Positions 14,754 to 21,660 of a DNA stretch of 21,660 bases are shown here, piece by piece (position 1 is the first letter of the stretch; each line of letters begins with the position of its first letter). The notes beneath the pieces were generated by a model. The model was given only the letters and a program-made list of their open reading frames with translations. It did not search any database and was not told where the DNA came from. Position numbers and translations under genes: made by a program. The stretch is from positions 1-21,660 of the IMG/VR virus record IMGVR_UViG_3300044608_000603. One strand, 5' to 3'. This DNA comes from a virus.

Positions 14754-15431
14754 ATGCGAGATATCATTTGTTTAGATTTTGAAACAGGCGGAGTAAACCC
14801 ATACACCTGTCAATTAACACAAATAGCGGCTATAGCTTTAGATGGTAGATCATTTAAATTGAAGGGTTCGTTTAATTCCGAAATTTTTGCCGAAACTGAT
14901 GACGATAAAGCTATGGAACTTGGACTTGAACCTTTATCAGAAAAAGCTTTAAAAGTAACCGGCAAAAATAGAGAGCAAATAGCTTCTGCTCCGGATATTA
15001 AATATGTTTGGCCGAAGTTTGTAGAATTTGTCAACAAATATAACTATAATAAAACAGCATATTTTGCGCCAATAGCGTGTGGGTATAATATTATTAATTA
15101 TGATATGGTTATAATAGACAGATTATGTAAACAATTTGGACAACATAACGGCGAAAAACAAACTATATTCAACCAAATATTTAAAATAGATGTTCTTGAT
15201 ATGGTACATCTGTGGTTAGAGAGCGATCCAGATATAAAGACCTATAATCTGGATAAAATAAGAGATGTAATGGGGCTATCTAAAGAGAATGCTCACGATG
15301 CTTTACAAGATGTTAAAGATACGGCAAATATAATGATTTTATTTATGAAAACGCAAAGAGAAATATATCAACAATTACTTTGCAAGAAAATTAACGGGGC
15401 ATTTGCTAACGGGAAATTATATGTTGAATGA
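14754..15431 (+). CDS. DnaQ-like 3'-5' proofreading exonuclease (DEDDh)
   Basis: A 225-residue exonuclease that would remove misincorporated nucleotides from 3' ends, working with the polymerase encoded on both sides. ExoI motif is CLDFETGG with Asp8 and Glu10, ExoII has Asp117 in YNIINYDM, and ExoIII is HDALQDVKD with His181 and Asp186, so all DEDDh residues are present. Size is close to the E. coli epsilon subunit (243). Start ATG 14754 has AAAGGA at 14738-14743. Because the PHP domain of piece 1 has lost its metal ligands, this is the likely source of proofreading. It overlaps dnaE piece 2 by 11 bases, which suggests balanced co-expression. Confidence 0.92.
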   Translation: MRDIICLDFETGGVNPYTCQLTQIAAIALDGRSFKLKGSFNSEIFAETDDDKAMELGLEPLSEKALKVTGKNREQIASAPDIKYVWPKFVEFVNKYNYNKTAYFAPIACGYNIINYDMVIIDRLCKQFGQHNGEKQTIFNQIFKIDVLDMVHLWLESDPDIKTYNLDKIRDVMGLSKENAHDALQDVKDTANIMILFMKTQREIYQQLLCKKINGAFANGKLYVE

Positions 15432-16233
15432 AGTTAATATAGAAAATATTAAAGAGGTTTGGGATTTATTTGGAAACGGTCATACTAAGGGTCTATTCCA
15501 ACTTGAAAGTAATTTGGGAAAGTCTTGGGCTAAAAAATTACAACCGGTGAATTTAGAGCAACTTTCAGCTTTAGTGACAATACTTAGACCTGGATCGCTA
15601 CGCGCTATAATCGATGATAAATCTATTACACAGCATTATGTAGATAGAAGACATGGGAAAGAAGCTATTACATATATAGACGAAAGTTGTAAAGATATAT
15701 TATCGCCAACGCTTGGTTTGATGTTGTATCAAGAACAAACTATGGAAATAGCTAAAAAGATAGCGGGATTTTCTGGCGTAGATGCAGATCGGCTAAGAAA
15801 AAGTATAGGGAAAAAGAAGGCGGACTTAATGGAATCTCTTAGGCATAAATTTATAAACGGATGTGTTGAAACCGGCATAGTAACGAAACAAAAGGCTGAA
15901 GAAATATTTGAGATTATTGAGAAGAGTGCTAGATATCAATTCAACGCATGTTTAGATCCAAATACATTTGTAGAAACAGATCGTGGAGAAATTAAAACAT
16001 TGGACGAATTAAGTGTAGGAGAAAAAATACTTTGTCCTACAGAAGATGGTGATAAATTTATAGAAGTATTAAATTTTATGGAATCTGGGGATAAAGAGTT
16101 ATATGAAGTAGAGTTGGAAGATGGTTTTAGTATAACATGTTCTTTAGATCATGAATTTATGTGTGAAGATTCAATAAAGAGGTCTTTATCAGAAATTTTA
16201 GAAAATAATCACAAAATAATGTGTATAGAATAG
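15421..16233 (+). CDS. dnaE: DNA polymerase III alpha, piece 2 (fingers) fused to split-intein N-half
   Basis: A 270-residue fusion. Residues 1-176 are DnaE fingers sequence: KGLFQLES (23-30), ILRPGSL (54-60), LYQEQTMEIA (102-111), DRLRKSIGKKK (123-133) and EEIFEIIEKSARYQFNA (160-176). This takes up where piece 1 stops, with only the variable linker between. Residues 177-270 are an intein N-terminal half. ATG 15421 has GGGA at 15411-15414 with a 6-base spacer and is preferred to TTG 15403. After the intein the frame ends at an ordinary TAG, so the rest of the polymerase must come from the separate gene at 17124 by trans-splicing at FNA^SHAFAYA. Confidence 0.9.
   Translation: MLNEVNIENIKEVWDLFGNGHTKGLFQLESNLGKSWAKKLQPVNLEQLSALVTILRPGSLRAIIDDKSITQHYVDRRHGKEAITYIDESCKDILSPTLGLMLYQEQTMEIAKKIAGFSGVDADRLRKSIGKKKADLMESLRHKFINGCVETGIVTKQKAEEIFEIIEKSARYQFNACLDPNTFVETDRGEIKTLDELSVGEKILCPTEDGDKFIEVLNFMESGDKELYEVELEDGFSITCSLDHEFMCEDSIKRSLSEILENNHKIMCIE
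15949..16230 (+). other. Split intein N-half (IntN), 94 residues
   Basis: It starts with the splicing nucleophile Cys in CLDPNTFVET (block A) and has block B as SITCSLDHEFM, with the conserved His in an S-x-x-H form. It then ends at a stop codon with no endonuclease domain attached. The opening closely resembles gp41-1-type split inteins (CLDLKTQVQT), and the length is close to the 88-102 residues of known split-intein N-halves. It is strongly acidic, as expected for an N-half that pairs electrostatically with a basic C-half. Confidence 0.9.
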
Positions 16234-16263
16234 TATGGCTTATATTAAATAGGGGGCATACTA

Positions 16264-17151
16264 ATGATTATAGATAAATCTTTATGGCAAACTTGCAAAA
16301 TAACTGGTAAAAATATAAAAGATTTTGGCAAAAGTGGTAAGTATTATACAGATATATTTAAAGAGCATTTAGATTCTTTAGGAATCTCTTTAGTAGACTA
16401 CTTTGTTAAATACTGTAATATAGAAAATCCAATCTGTCCTTGCGGAGTTTGTAATAAAAAACTTAGTATTGTAAAAAAGGGTGCTAATTTTTATTGGAAA
16501 AAATTTGAATGCGGCAGGAACGAGGGGGTTAAAAAATGGTCTGAAGAAGCTAAATCAACTAGGTTAGGCGAAAACAATCCAATGTACGGGAAAAATCCTT
16601 GGAACAAGGGTAAAAATAAAGACAATAACCCTATTATGAAAGAAAAATCAGAAAGAGCTAAAGGTAGAATAACTCCGGAACATGTCAAGATTAAACAATC
16701 TGAGTCTGCTAGAAAAAGGATTATACATGGCATGTCTGGAAAAACGCATTCTAACGAAGAAAAAATTAGAATGAGACAGAGAACTTTAGAAAGATTAAAG
16801 AATGGAGATTTTGGTAAAACTAAAACATTGCCGCATAAATTATTATCTAATGTATTAGAAGATTTGAAAATAAAATATGAAGAAGAAAAATCTCTTTACT
16901 ATTGGAATTTTGATTTCTATCTTATAGACTATGATGTATATATCGAAGTAGACGGAGACTACTGGCATTCAAACCCAAAGTTTTACCCAAATGGTCCGGA
17001 GACTAAATCTCAAAAGATAAATTATACTAGAGATATAAGTAAAAACAATTACTGTAAGAAAAACAATATAAAACTTATGAGATTCTGGGAAAACGATATT
17101 ATTACAAATAAGGAAAGCATTATATGCAAGCTAAAAGAATTATCGGTGTAA
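16264..17151 (+). CDS. Free-standing homing endonuclease, NUMOD3 + Vsr-like (EDxHD type)
   Basis: A 295-residue protein lying between the two intein halves. The N-terminal part has a possible zinc knuckle (Cys58, Cys60, Cys63 and Cys83). A NUMOD3 DNA-binding motif, GENNPMYGKNPWNKG, is at 102-116, and further basic repeat-like helices run to about 190 (KSERAKGRITPEH, KQSESARKRI, SNEEKIRMRQR). The C-terminal nuclease domain has Asp217, Glu228, Asp230 and His235 in FDFYLIDYDVYIEVDGDYWH, with Asp257 in TRDISKNNY. This is the EDxHD family defined from fractured split-intein genes. It would cut polymerase alleles lacking the intein so that the cassette is copied in. The start has AGGGGG at 16251-16256. 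Its end overlaps the next gene by 28 bases. Confidence 0.9.
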   Translation: MIIDKSLWQTCKITGKNIKDFGKSGKYYTDIFKEHLDSLGISLVDYFVKYCNIENPICPCGVCNKKLSIVKKGANFYWKKFECGRNEGVKKWSEEAKSTRLGENNPMYGKNPWNKGKNKDNNPIMKEKSERAKGRITPEHVKIKQSESARKRIIHGMSGKTHSNEEKIRMRQRTLERLKNGDFGKTKTLPHKLLSNVLEDLKIKYEEEKSLYYWNFDFYLIDYDVYIEVDGDYWHSNPKFYPNGPETKSQKINYTRDISKNNYCKKNNIKLMRFWENDIITNKESIICKLKELSV

Positions 17152-17237
17152 AAAGTGTTGGTATCAAAAGATCTGTAGATATAGAAGTTGACTCTAAAGA
17201 ACATTTATTTTATGGAAATGGTATAGCTACTAGTAAT
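17124..17237 (+). other. Split intein C-half (IntC), 38 residues
   Basis: The block F-like segment is SVDIEVDSKEHLFYGNG and the block G end is IATSN, with splice-site Asn38 followed by Ser39. The penultimate residue is Ser instead of the usual His; cyanobacterial DnaE split inteins such as Npu (IASN) also lack that His. The N-terminal region is basic (Lys4, Arg5, Lys10, Lys15, Arg16), complementary to the acidic N-half. Length is close to the 36-40 residues of known split C-halves. Confidence 0.9.
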
Positions 17238-18284
17238 TCACACGCTTTTGCTTATGCTAAAACATCTTTACTTACTGCGTATGAAAAATATAAATCTCCC
17301 ATTAATTTTTTTACAGCATATTTAGAATTCTCTGGCGATAAACAGGATAAAAATGAAGAAGTGGCAGGATTAATATCTGAAGCCAAGTCTGTATTTAATA
17401 TAAAAGTGGAAATGTGCAGATTAAACAATATTTGCGAAAGTTATGCTAGAAATATAGATAATAACGTTATATATTTTGGCATTAAAAGTATTAAGAGTAT
17501 GACTGGTGTTCGTGGAAATGAGGTTATATCCGCATTAAATGAATTCAATTCTAAATATAAAAACCCAAATTGGATGGAGATATTAATATTCTTGTCTAAA
17601 GAAATCGTATCCACTAATTTTAAGGCATTATGTTCTGTAGGATTCTTTGAAAGTCTTAACGTAAAAGAAACTAGGACTAGGATGTTATACGAGTATGGAA
17701 TCTTCAAAGGATTAAAAGATGGGGAATTGAAATGGGTGCAAGATAATTATGATAAATTTAAATGGACAAGTTTAGTAACATGTCTAAGAGATTTAATGCC
17801 AACCAAAAAAAATGGCGGTGGAACTAGCACTATTGGTAGAAGTAATGCTATAAGTAATGAAATATTACTATTAGAATCTCCGCCATATGATCTAGATGTC
17901 GATGATCCTAATTGGGTGCTTGATACAGAAAAAGATCTGTTAGGATGCGAAATATCAACAGATAAATATGCTGTGCCTAGAATTCTTTCGAATGTAACAT
18001 GTCAAGAGGCTTGTAACAAGTCTAACATGAGTAACTCTAGAATGTGTTGCTCTATAGTAAGTATTAATACTCATACTATTAAAAAAGAGGGCGCGAATAA
18101 AGATAGAGAAATGGTGTTTTTGACTGTTAAAGATGATACAGGATTATTTGATTCTGTAGTAGTATTTCCAGATGCTAGAGAAGATCATAAATTTTCTATA
18201 TTTGAGAATAACAATGTTTTACTTATAGGCCATATTAAAGATGGCTCGTTTATAGTTACGGATATGAAGGATATACAAGAATGA
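17124..18284 (+). CDS. dnaE: Split-intein C-half fused to DNA polymerase III alpha, piece 3 (fingers end + OB fold)
   Basis: A 386-residue fusion. Residues 1-38 are the intein C-half, followed by Ser39 as the +1 nucleophile and DnaE sequence from SHAFAYAKTSLLTAYEKYK on. Recognisable parts are the end of the fingers (IYFGIKSIKSMTG, 116-128), FKALCSVGFFESL (166-178), and a C-terminal OB fold at about 308-384 (MVFLTVKDDTGLFDSVVVFP; HIKDGSFIVTD). I see no QxxLF-type clamp-binding motif where E. coli has QADMF. Splicing with piece 2 would give 524 residues. ATG 17124 has AAGGA at 17110-17114 and lies inside the homing endonuclease gene. Its stop forms ATGA with the glycosyltransferase start. Confidence 0.9.
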   Translation: MQAKRIIGVKSVGIKRSVDIEVDSKEHLFYGNGIATSNSHAFAYAKTSLLTAYEKYKSPINFFTAYLEFSGDKQDKNEEVAGLISEAKSVFNIKVEMCRLNNICESYARNIDNNVIYFGIKSIKSMTGVRGNEVISALNEFNSKYKNPNWMEILIFLSKEIVSTNFKALCSVGFFESLNVKETRTRMLYEYGIFKGLKDGELKWVQDNYDKFKWTSLVTCLRDLMPTKKNGGGTSTIGRSNAISNEILLLESPPYDLDVDDPNWVLDTEKDLLGCEISTDKYAVPRILSNVTCQEACNKSNMSNSRMCCSIVSINTHTIKKEGANKDREMVFLTVKDDTGLFDSVVVFPDAREDHKFSIFENNNVLLIGHIKDGSFIVTDMKDIQE

Positions 18285-19942
18285 GAAAAAAAAGAATACT
18301 TTTCTGTTCAGAGGCGTCTTTTCTTAATACTGGATATGCTAATTATTCTAGAAGAATTCTAGAGTATTTATATAAAACCGGTAAATATGAACTAGCAGAG
18401 TTAGCCGCATATGGAGAAAGAAATGATAATAAAGGAACAAGTTTGCCTTGGAAATATTATGGGGTACAACCAAATATTAATTTTCATCCACAAGCATCGC
18501 AAGAAGAGTTGGATAGATATCAAAACGATGTAATAGGGCAATTTGGACAATTTATATTTGAAGAAGTATGCCTAAATTTCTTGCCAGATATAGTGTTTGA
18601 TATACGAGATTATTGGATGTGTTCGTTTATACAATCCTCTCCATTTAGAAGGTATTATGATTTTGCTTTAATGCCTACTGTAGATGCATACCCGCAAGCT
18701 AGACATTGGATCGATATGTACAAGGATGCCGATATTGTTTTTTCTTATTCAGAATGGGCCGGGAATGTTCTTAGATTTCAGTCAAATGATATGATAAATT
18801 ATGTTGGTACAGCTTCTCCAACCGCTGATGATATATTCAAACCTATATCTCAAAAAGAGGCTAGAGGTAAACTTGGCATAAGTAATGATATAAAGATAAT
18901 AGGCACAGTTATGAGAAATCAAAGGAGAAAACTATTTCCGGATTTATTTAAGGCTTTTAATCAATTTTTAAAGTCGGTAGACGATCCATCTAAATATTTT
19001 TTATATTGTCATACAGGCTTTCCAGATTTGGGTTGGGATATACCAGAGCTATTACAAGAATATAAGATTTGTTCAAATGTCTTATTTAGTTATAAATGCT
19101 TATCAAGTGGTAGGATTTTCGCAGATTTATATAAAGGCGTGAAAACTGTTTCTCCAGATACAGGTAAAATGTCTGCACAAATTTGTGGCGTTAAAAATGG
19201 GGCCACAATAGAAGATTTGGCTAATATTTACAATACAATGGATTTATATGTACAGTATGCTAATTCTGAAGGTTTTGGCATACCGCTTGTCGAAGCGGCT
19301 GCTTGTGGTATTCCTATAGCGGCAATAAATTATTCAGCTATGACTAGTATACTTAATAATATAGGCGGAATAAAATTAGAGCCTAAAACATATTATAAAG
19401 AATTAGAAACTGGATGCGAAAGAGCGGTTCCAGATAATGATTATACGACAAATGAGTTTATAAAATTCTTTCAAATAGAAGATACATCGAATATCAGACA
19501 GAAAACCCGCCAAAACTTTATCTCCCATTATTCAATAGATATCTCGGCTGGAAACCTTATGAAGCAATTCGATGCGTTAGAATTAAAAAATGAGGCTTAT
19601 ACGTGGTATTCTCAGCCAAAGATATTTAGACCGGCTGAATTTGACGAATCTTTAAATCAAATGGTTCCAGCCAAACTAACCAAGTGGCTGATAATTAATG
19701 TCCTTGGTCAACCGGAAAAACTAAATTCTTTTTTTGAAGCCAGATTAATAAGAGATTTGACCTATGGTTATAAAAGTGGGACTGTGGGCGGACTGTATTT
19801 AAATGAAAGTTCGGCAGCTTTTGATGGAAGAAAACAAATGATTCAGTTTTCAGCAAAAGATGCTTATAACGATATGTTTGCTATAAGAAATGCTATCAAT
19901 CACTGGGAACAAAGAAGGTATAAAAAATTATGTCAAAAATGA
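18281..19942 (+). CDS. GT-B glycosyltransferase (GT4-like) with C-terminal extension
   Basis: A 553-residue sugar transferase. The N-terminal Rossmann domain opens with KKRILFCSEASFLNTGYANYSRR (3-25), typical of acceptor-side GT-B folds with a glycine loop. The donor domain carries YANSEGFGIPLVEAAACGIP with the EX7E pair Glu330/Glu338, which binds the nucleotide sugar. Residues after about 430 form an extension with no family I recognise (ETYWSQPKIFRP-like and later NAINHWEQRR). The start overlaps the polymerase stop as ATGA. Substrate is unknown: targets could be hypermodified DNA bases, virion proteins or host surface glycans. Two more glycosyltransferase-like genes follow, suggesting sequential sugar additions. 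Confidence 0.85.
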   Translation: MRKKRILFCSEASFLNTGYANYSRRILEYLYKTGKYELAELAAYGERNDNKGTSLPWKYYGVQPNINFHPQASQEELDRYQNDVIGQFGQFIFEEVCLNFLPDIVFDIRDYWMCSFIQSSPFRRYYDFALMPTVDAYPQARHWIDMYKDADIVFSYSEWAGNVLRFQSNDMINYVGTASPTADDIFKPISQKEARGKLGISNDIKIIGTVMRNQRRKLFPDLFKAFNQFLKSVDDPSKYFLYCHTGFPDLGWDIPELLQEYKICSNVLFSYKCLSSGRIFADLYKGVKTVSPDTGKMSAQICGVKNGATIEDLANIYNTMDLYVQYANSEGFGIPLVEAAACGIPIAAINYSAMTSILNNIGGIKLEPKTYYKELETGCERAVPDNDYTTNEFIKFFQIEDTSNIRQKTRQNFISHYSIDISAGNLMKQFDALELKNEAYTWYSQPKIFRPAEFDESLNQMVPAKLTKWLIINVLGQPEKLNSFFEARLIRDLTYGYKSGTVGGLYLNESSAAFDGRKQMIQFSAKDAYNDMFAIRNAINHWEQRRYKKLCQK

Positions 19943-20802
19943 AAGTATTATATATAAGTGATTTCTGTTATAATAGTAAAACTGTTAGGAGGGCTACTAA
20001 CAACGTACTTGGCTTAATGCAAAACGATGTGGATGTAGTATGTAGATCTATAACAAACGGAGAAGCTGATGAAAGAATAGCTCTAAATTTTTCTAAAGAT
20101 ATAAGCGGAGCGACTAGATGTATACAACATGTCCCGCCTAATATGATGATAGGTACTAGAAATTTCATTAAAAATGTAGGCGTAATAGAAAATGGGGACG
20201 AGACTTTTTATAATGATTGTGTTAATAGGATGGATCTAATACTATCTTATGGTATACATCCGTACCCAATTGTTACATTATATGAAAGCCCTAGAGAAAA
20301 AGAATTTTATGAGCGACAATTCCCGAATGTAAATATACCTGGAGTAGATCATACATTTAAATTTTACACCGTTATGAATTATTCTGAAAGAAAAGATGTA
20401 GAAACATTATTCAGAAAATTTTATGAACAATTTGATATCACACAGCAAGTATCTCTAATAATTAAGGCCCGATCTTCTGGATCAGAAAAAGGTTTATTCG
20501 ATTACTTAACAAAAATGTCCGAATCTATCAAGAAAGAAATAGGTAAAATATCATACGGGAAAGAAATAATAATGTGTGGTAACCTAAGTGATTTAGAAAT
20601 TGTCGCTTTGCATAAATATGGAGACTGTTTCGTAGACACATCTAAAGATACAGATGAGGATTATAATATGATGGAGGCTAAAAGTCTAGGGAAAAGATGT
20701 GTTGCGACTAATAATATGCTTTCAACCGTTAGAGAAAAGTATGAATGGAATTTAAGCTCCACTAAAGAAAACGGTTTAAGATTAAAGGAGATTTTAGAAT
20801 GA
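19930..20802 (+). CDS. Compact glycosyltransferase-like protein, 290 residues
   Basis: A short GT-B-like protein. It opens MKVLYISDFCYNSKTVRRATNN (from residue 4), a Rossmann strand-loop-helix. The second half has TVMNYSERKDVETLF, KEIIMCGNLSDLEIVALHKYGDCFVDTS and DEDYNMMEAKSLGKRCVATNN (242-262), which stands where the donor-binding EX7E segment lies, with Glu249 as the likely second Glu. At 290 residues it is shorter than most GT-B enzymes (350-400). ATG 19930 has AGAAGG at about 19914-19919 and is preferred to ATG 19939, which forms ATGA with the upstream stop but is 20 bases from that site. Acceptor and donor unknown. Confidence 0.7.
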   Translation: MSKMKVLYISDFCYNSKTVRRATNNVLGLMQNDVDVVCRSITNGEADERIALNFSKDISGATRCIQHVPPNMMIGTRNFIKNVGVIENGDETFYNDCVNRMDLILSYGIHPYPIVTLYESPREKEFYERQFPNVNIPGVDHTFKFYTVMNYSERKDVETLFRKFYEQFDITQQVSLIIKARSSGSEKGLFDYLTKMSESIKKEIGKISYGKEIIMCGNLSDLEIVALHKYGDCFVDTSKDTDEDYNMMEAKSLGKRCVATNNMLSTVREKYEWNLSSTKENGLRLKEILE

Positions 20803-21626
20803 AAAAGTGGGTAGAGAAAAGAGATAAATTAGATATACTTGTGTTTAATGAAAACACTATAAGTAATCAATATTTAGCCGGAATAAACGCCGATTTTTAT
20901 ATGCTATATATTGATAATACTTCGTATATAGAGCCTCCGATGAATTTTTATAAATTGTTTAATCAAAGAATACCAGTTAGAATAGATGCTATATTGTTAA
21001 CTAATGCTGATAAATATCGTATAGCCCAAAATCTTAAAAAAGATAGAGTAATTATTTGTTATCATGAAAATTATATATTCGACCAGGGAGATATAAATGT
21101 TTTTGATAATACTACTAATTTTGAATATGCTAAAAATAATGGATATAATAACTGTGTATTGATAGAAAAATGTGTTGATTCAAATTATTTCGTCAATAAT
21201 AATAAAGAAACGGATAGTAAGATCTTATGTTTTGATAGATGCAACAATGTTAGTAATATTATAGAAAAATCCCAATATACTATTCCCCCAATTTGTGGCG
21301 AAATGAGATTAGACTTATATAATAAACATGGGGCATTTTTAAATATCAAAGATACAATCGGATACGATGTTCTAGAAGCTATGTCATGCGGGATGCCTGT
21401 AATAACTAGTAGAAAATCTGTGCAAATAATGGGTGAAGACTTTATAATTCATGGCGTAGATGGATATATTTATAATGATATTTCGGAAATAAATAGTTTA
21501 CCAGAGATAGATAAAGGATTAAGAAAATATATTGGCGATAATGCTAGAAATAAAGTAATTAATATGTCGGTAGAAAAATTTAGAAATCATTGGAATTCGT
21601 TATTATTAGCTATTAAAGGGGTATGA
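20799..21626 (+). CDS. Glycosyltransferase-like protein (GT4 C-domain signature), 275 residues
   Basis: The start forms ATGA with the upstream stop and has AAGGAG at 20785-20790. The C-terminal half carries the donor-binding signature GYDVLEAMSCGMPVITSRKS (188-207) with Glu193, then GVDGYIYND (a typical GT4 G-x-x-G-Y/F loop). The N-terminal half is compact, with KLDILVFNENTISNQYL and DRVIICYHENYIF strands. It is shorter than a standard GT-B enzyme, and the first Glu of the EX7E pair is not obvious; the same position in the chain reads LNIKDTIGYD. Function as a glycosyltransferase is therefore likely but not certain. It completes a tandem of three such genes. Confidence 0.72.
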   Translation: MKKWVEKRDKLDILVFNENTISNQYLAGINADFYMLYIDNTSYIEPPMNFYKLFNQRIPVRIDAILLTNADKYRIAQNLKKDRVIICYHENYIFDQGDINVFDNTTNFEYAKNNGYNNCVLIEKCVDSNYFVNNNKETDSKILCFDRCNNVSNIIEKSQYTIPPICGEMRLDLYNKHGAFLNIKDTIGYDVLEAMSCGMPVITSRKSVQIMGEDFIIHGVDGYIYNDISEINSLPEIDKGLRKYIGDNARNKVINMSVEKFRNHWNSLLLAIKGV

Positions 21627-21627
21627 T

Positions 21628-21660
21628 ATGAGACAGAAATATGTTCAAGTTTTAATAAAT
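21628..21660 (+). CDS. Start of a further gene, truncated by the window end
   Basis: ATG 21628 follows the previous TGA (21624-21626) by one base and has AAAGGGG at about 21615-21621. Eleven codons are visible, MRQKYVQVLIN, open to the window edge. Too short to assign; the tight spacing makes it a likely member of the same operon. Confidence 0.55.
   Translation, partial: MRQKYVQVLIN

Noticed and set aside
16231-16263. The short gap after IntN as a group I intron or splice element
   Set aside because: It is only 30 bases, has an ordinary ribosome binding site for the endonuclease, and shows no intron core structure.
12923-18284. The dnaE pieces 1 and 2 as one gene broken by a sequencing frameshift
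   Set aside because: About one kilobase with two complete, motif-bearing genes separates them, each with its own ribosome binding site, so no single-base error could join them.
19930-21626. The second and third glycosyltransferases as halves of one broken enzyme
   Set aside because: Each opens with its own Rossmann-like strand and has its own C-terminal donor-type segment and ribosome binding site, so they look like two short enzymes.

Overview
The window looks like part of a large, AT-rich double-stranded DNA phage genome (my impression is roughly 30% GC). All convincing genes are on the + strand, packed end to end with 1-14 base overlaps, many of them ATGA or TAATG couplings. Most are small hypotheticals or replication and nucleotide-metabolism genes typical of tailed phages. 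The host cannot be told from the sequence. The standard genetic code is used: TAA, TAG and TGA all act as stops. I saw no tRNA, CRISPR array, insertion sequence or attachment site.

Layout: (1) 1-762, the end of an unrecognised gene, a small single-pass membrane protein and a strong intrinsic terminator. (2) 781-4863, nucleotide supply and signalling: a class II (B12-dependent) ribonucleotide reductase, a membrane-anchored PAS-domain protein, dUTPase and PhoH. (3) 4863-6406, four small unrecognised genes. (4) 6406-8670, recombination: RecA/UvsX-like ATPase, a small PD-(D/E)XK nuclease, a helical protein in the position of a recombination mediator, and an AT-hook-like/zinc-ribbon protein. (5) 8660-12923, replication: DnaB-type helicase, compact DnaG-type primase, deoxynucleoside monophosphate kinase, a 21-codon micro-ORF, and a Cas4/RecB-like nuclease with a cysteine cluster. 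(6) 12923-18284, a fragmented DNA polymerase III alpha subunit. (7) 18281-21660, three tandem GT-B-like glycosyltransferases and the start of another gene.

The most striking feature is region 6. The DnaE polymerase is encoded in three separated pieces. Piece 1 (12923-14425) holds a degenerate PHP domain and the whole catalytic palm, with all three catalytic aspartates. It stops cleanly with no intein at the palm/fingers boundary. A 109-residue unknown protein and a DnaQ-like DEDDh proofreading exonuclease follow. Piece 2 (15421-16233) resumes exactly where piece 1 stopped and ends in the N-half of a split intein (94 residues). A stand-alone NUMOD3 + Vsr-like (EDxHD-type) homing endonuclease gene sits next (16264-17151). 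Piece 3 (17124-18284) begins with the 38-residue C-half of the intein, then the rest of the fingers and the OB fold. Trans-splicing would join pieces 2 and 3 into a polypeptide of about 524 residues, which would then have to pair non-covalently with the 500-residue piece 1. The split-intein break matches the published 'fractured gene' arrangement from marine metagenomes. The extra intein-less break filled by a proofreading exonuclease is the part I regard as potentially undescribed.

Together the genes form one replication-recombination programme: NrdJ, Dut and the dNMP kinase supply dNTPs; helicase, primase, fragmented polymerase and exonuclease form the replisome; RecA-like, nuclease and Cas4-like proteins process recombination intermediates; the glycosyltransferases probably modify DNA, virion or host surface.
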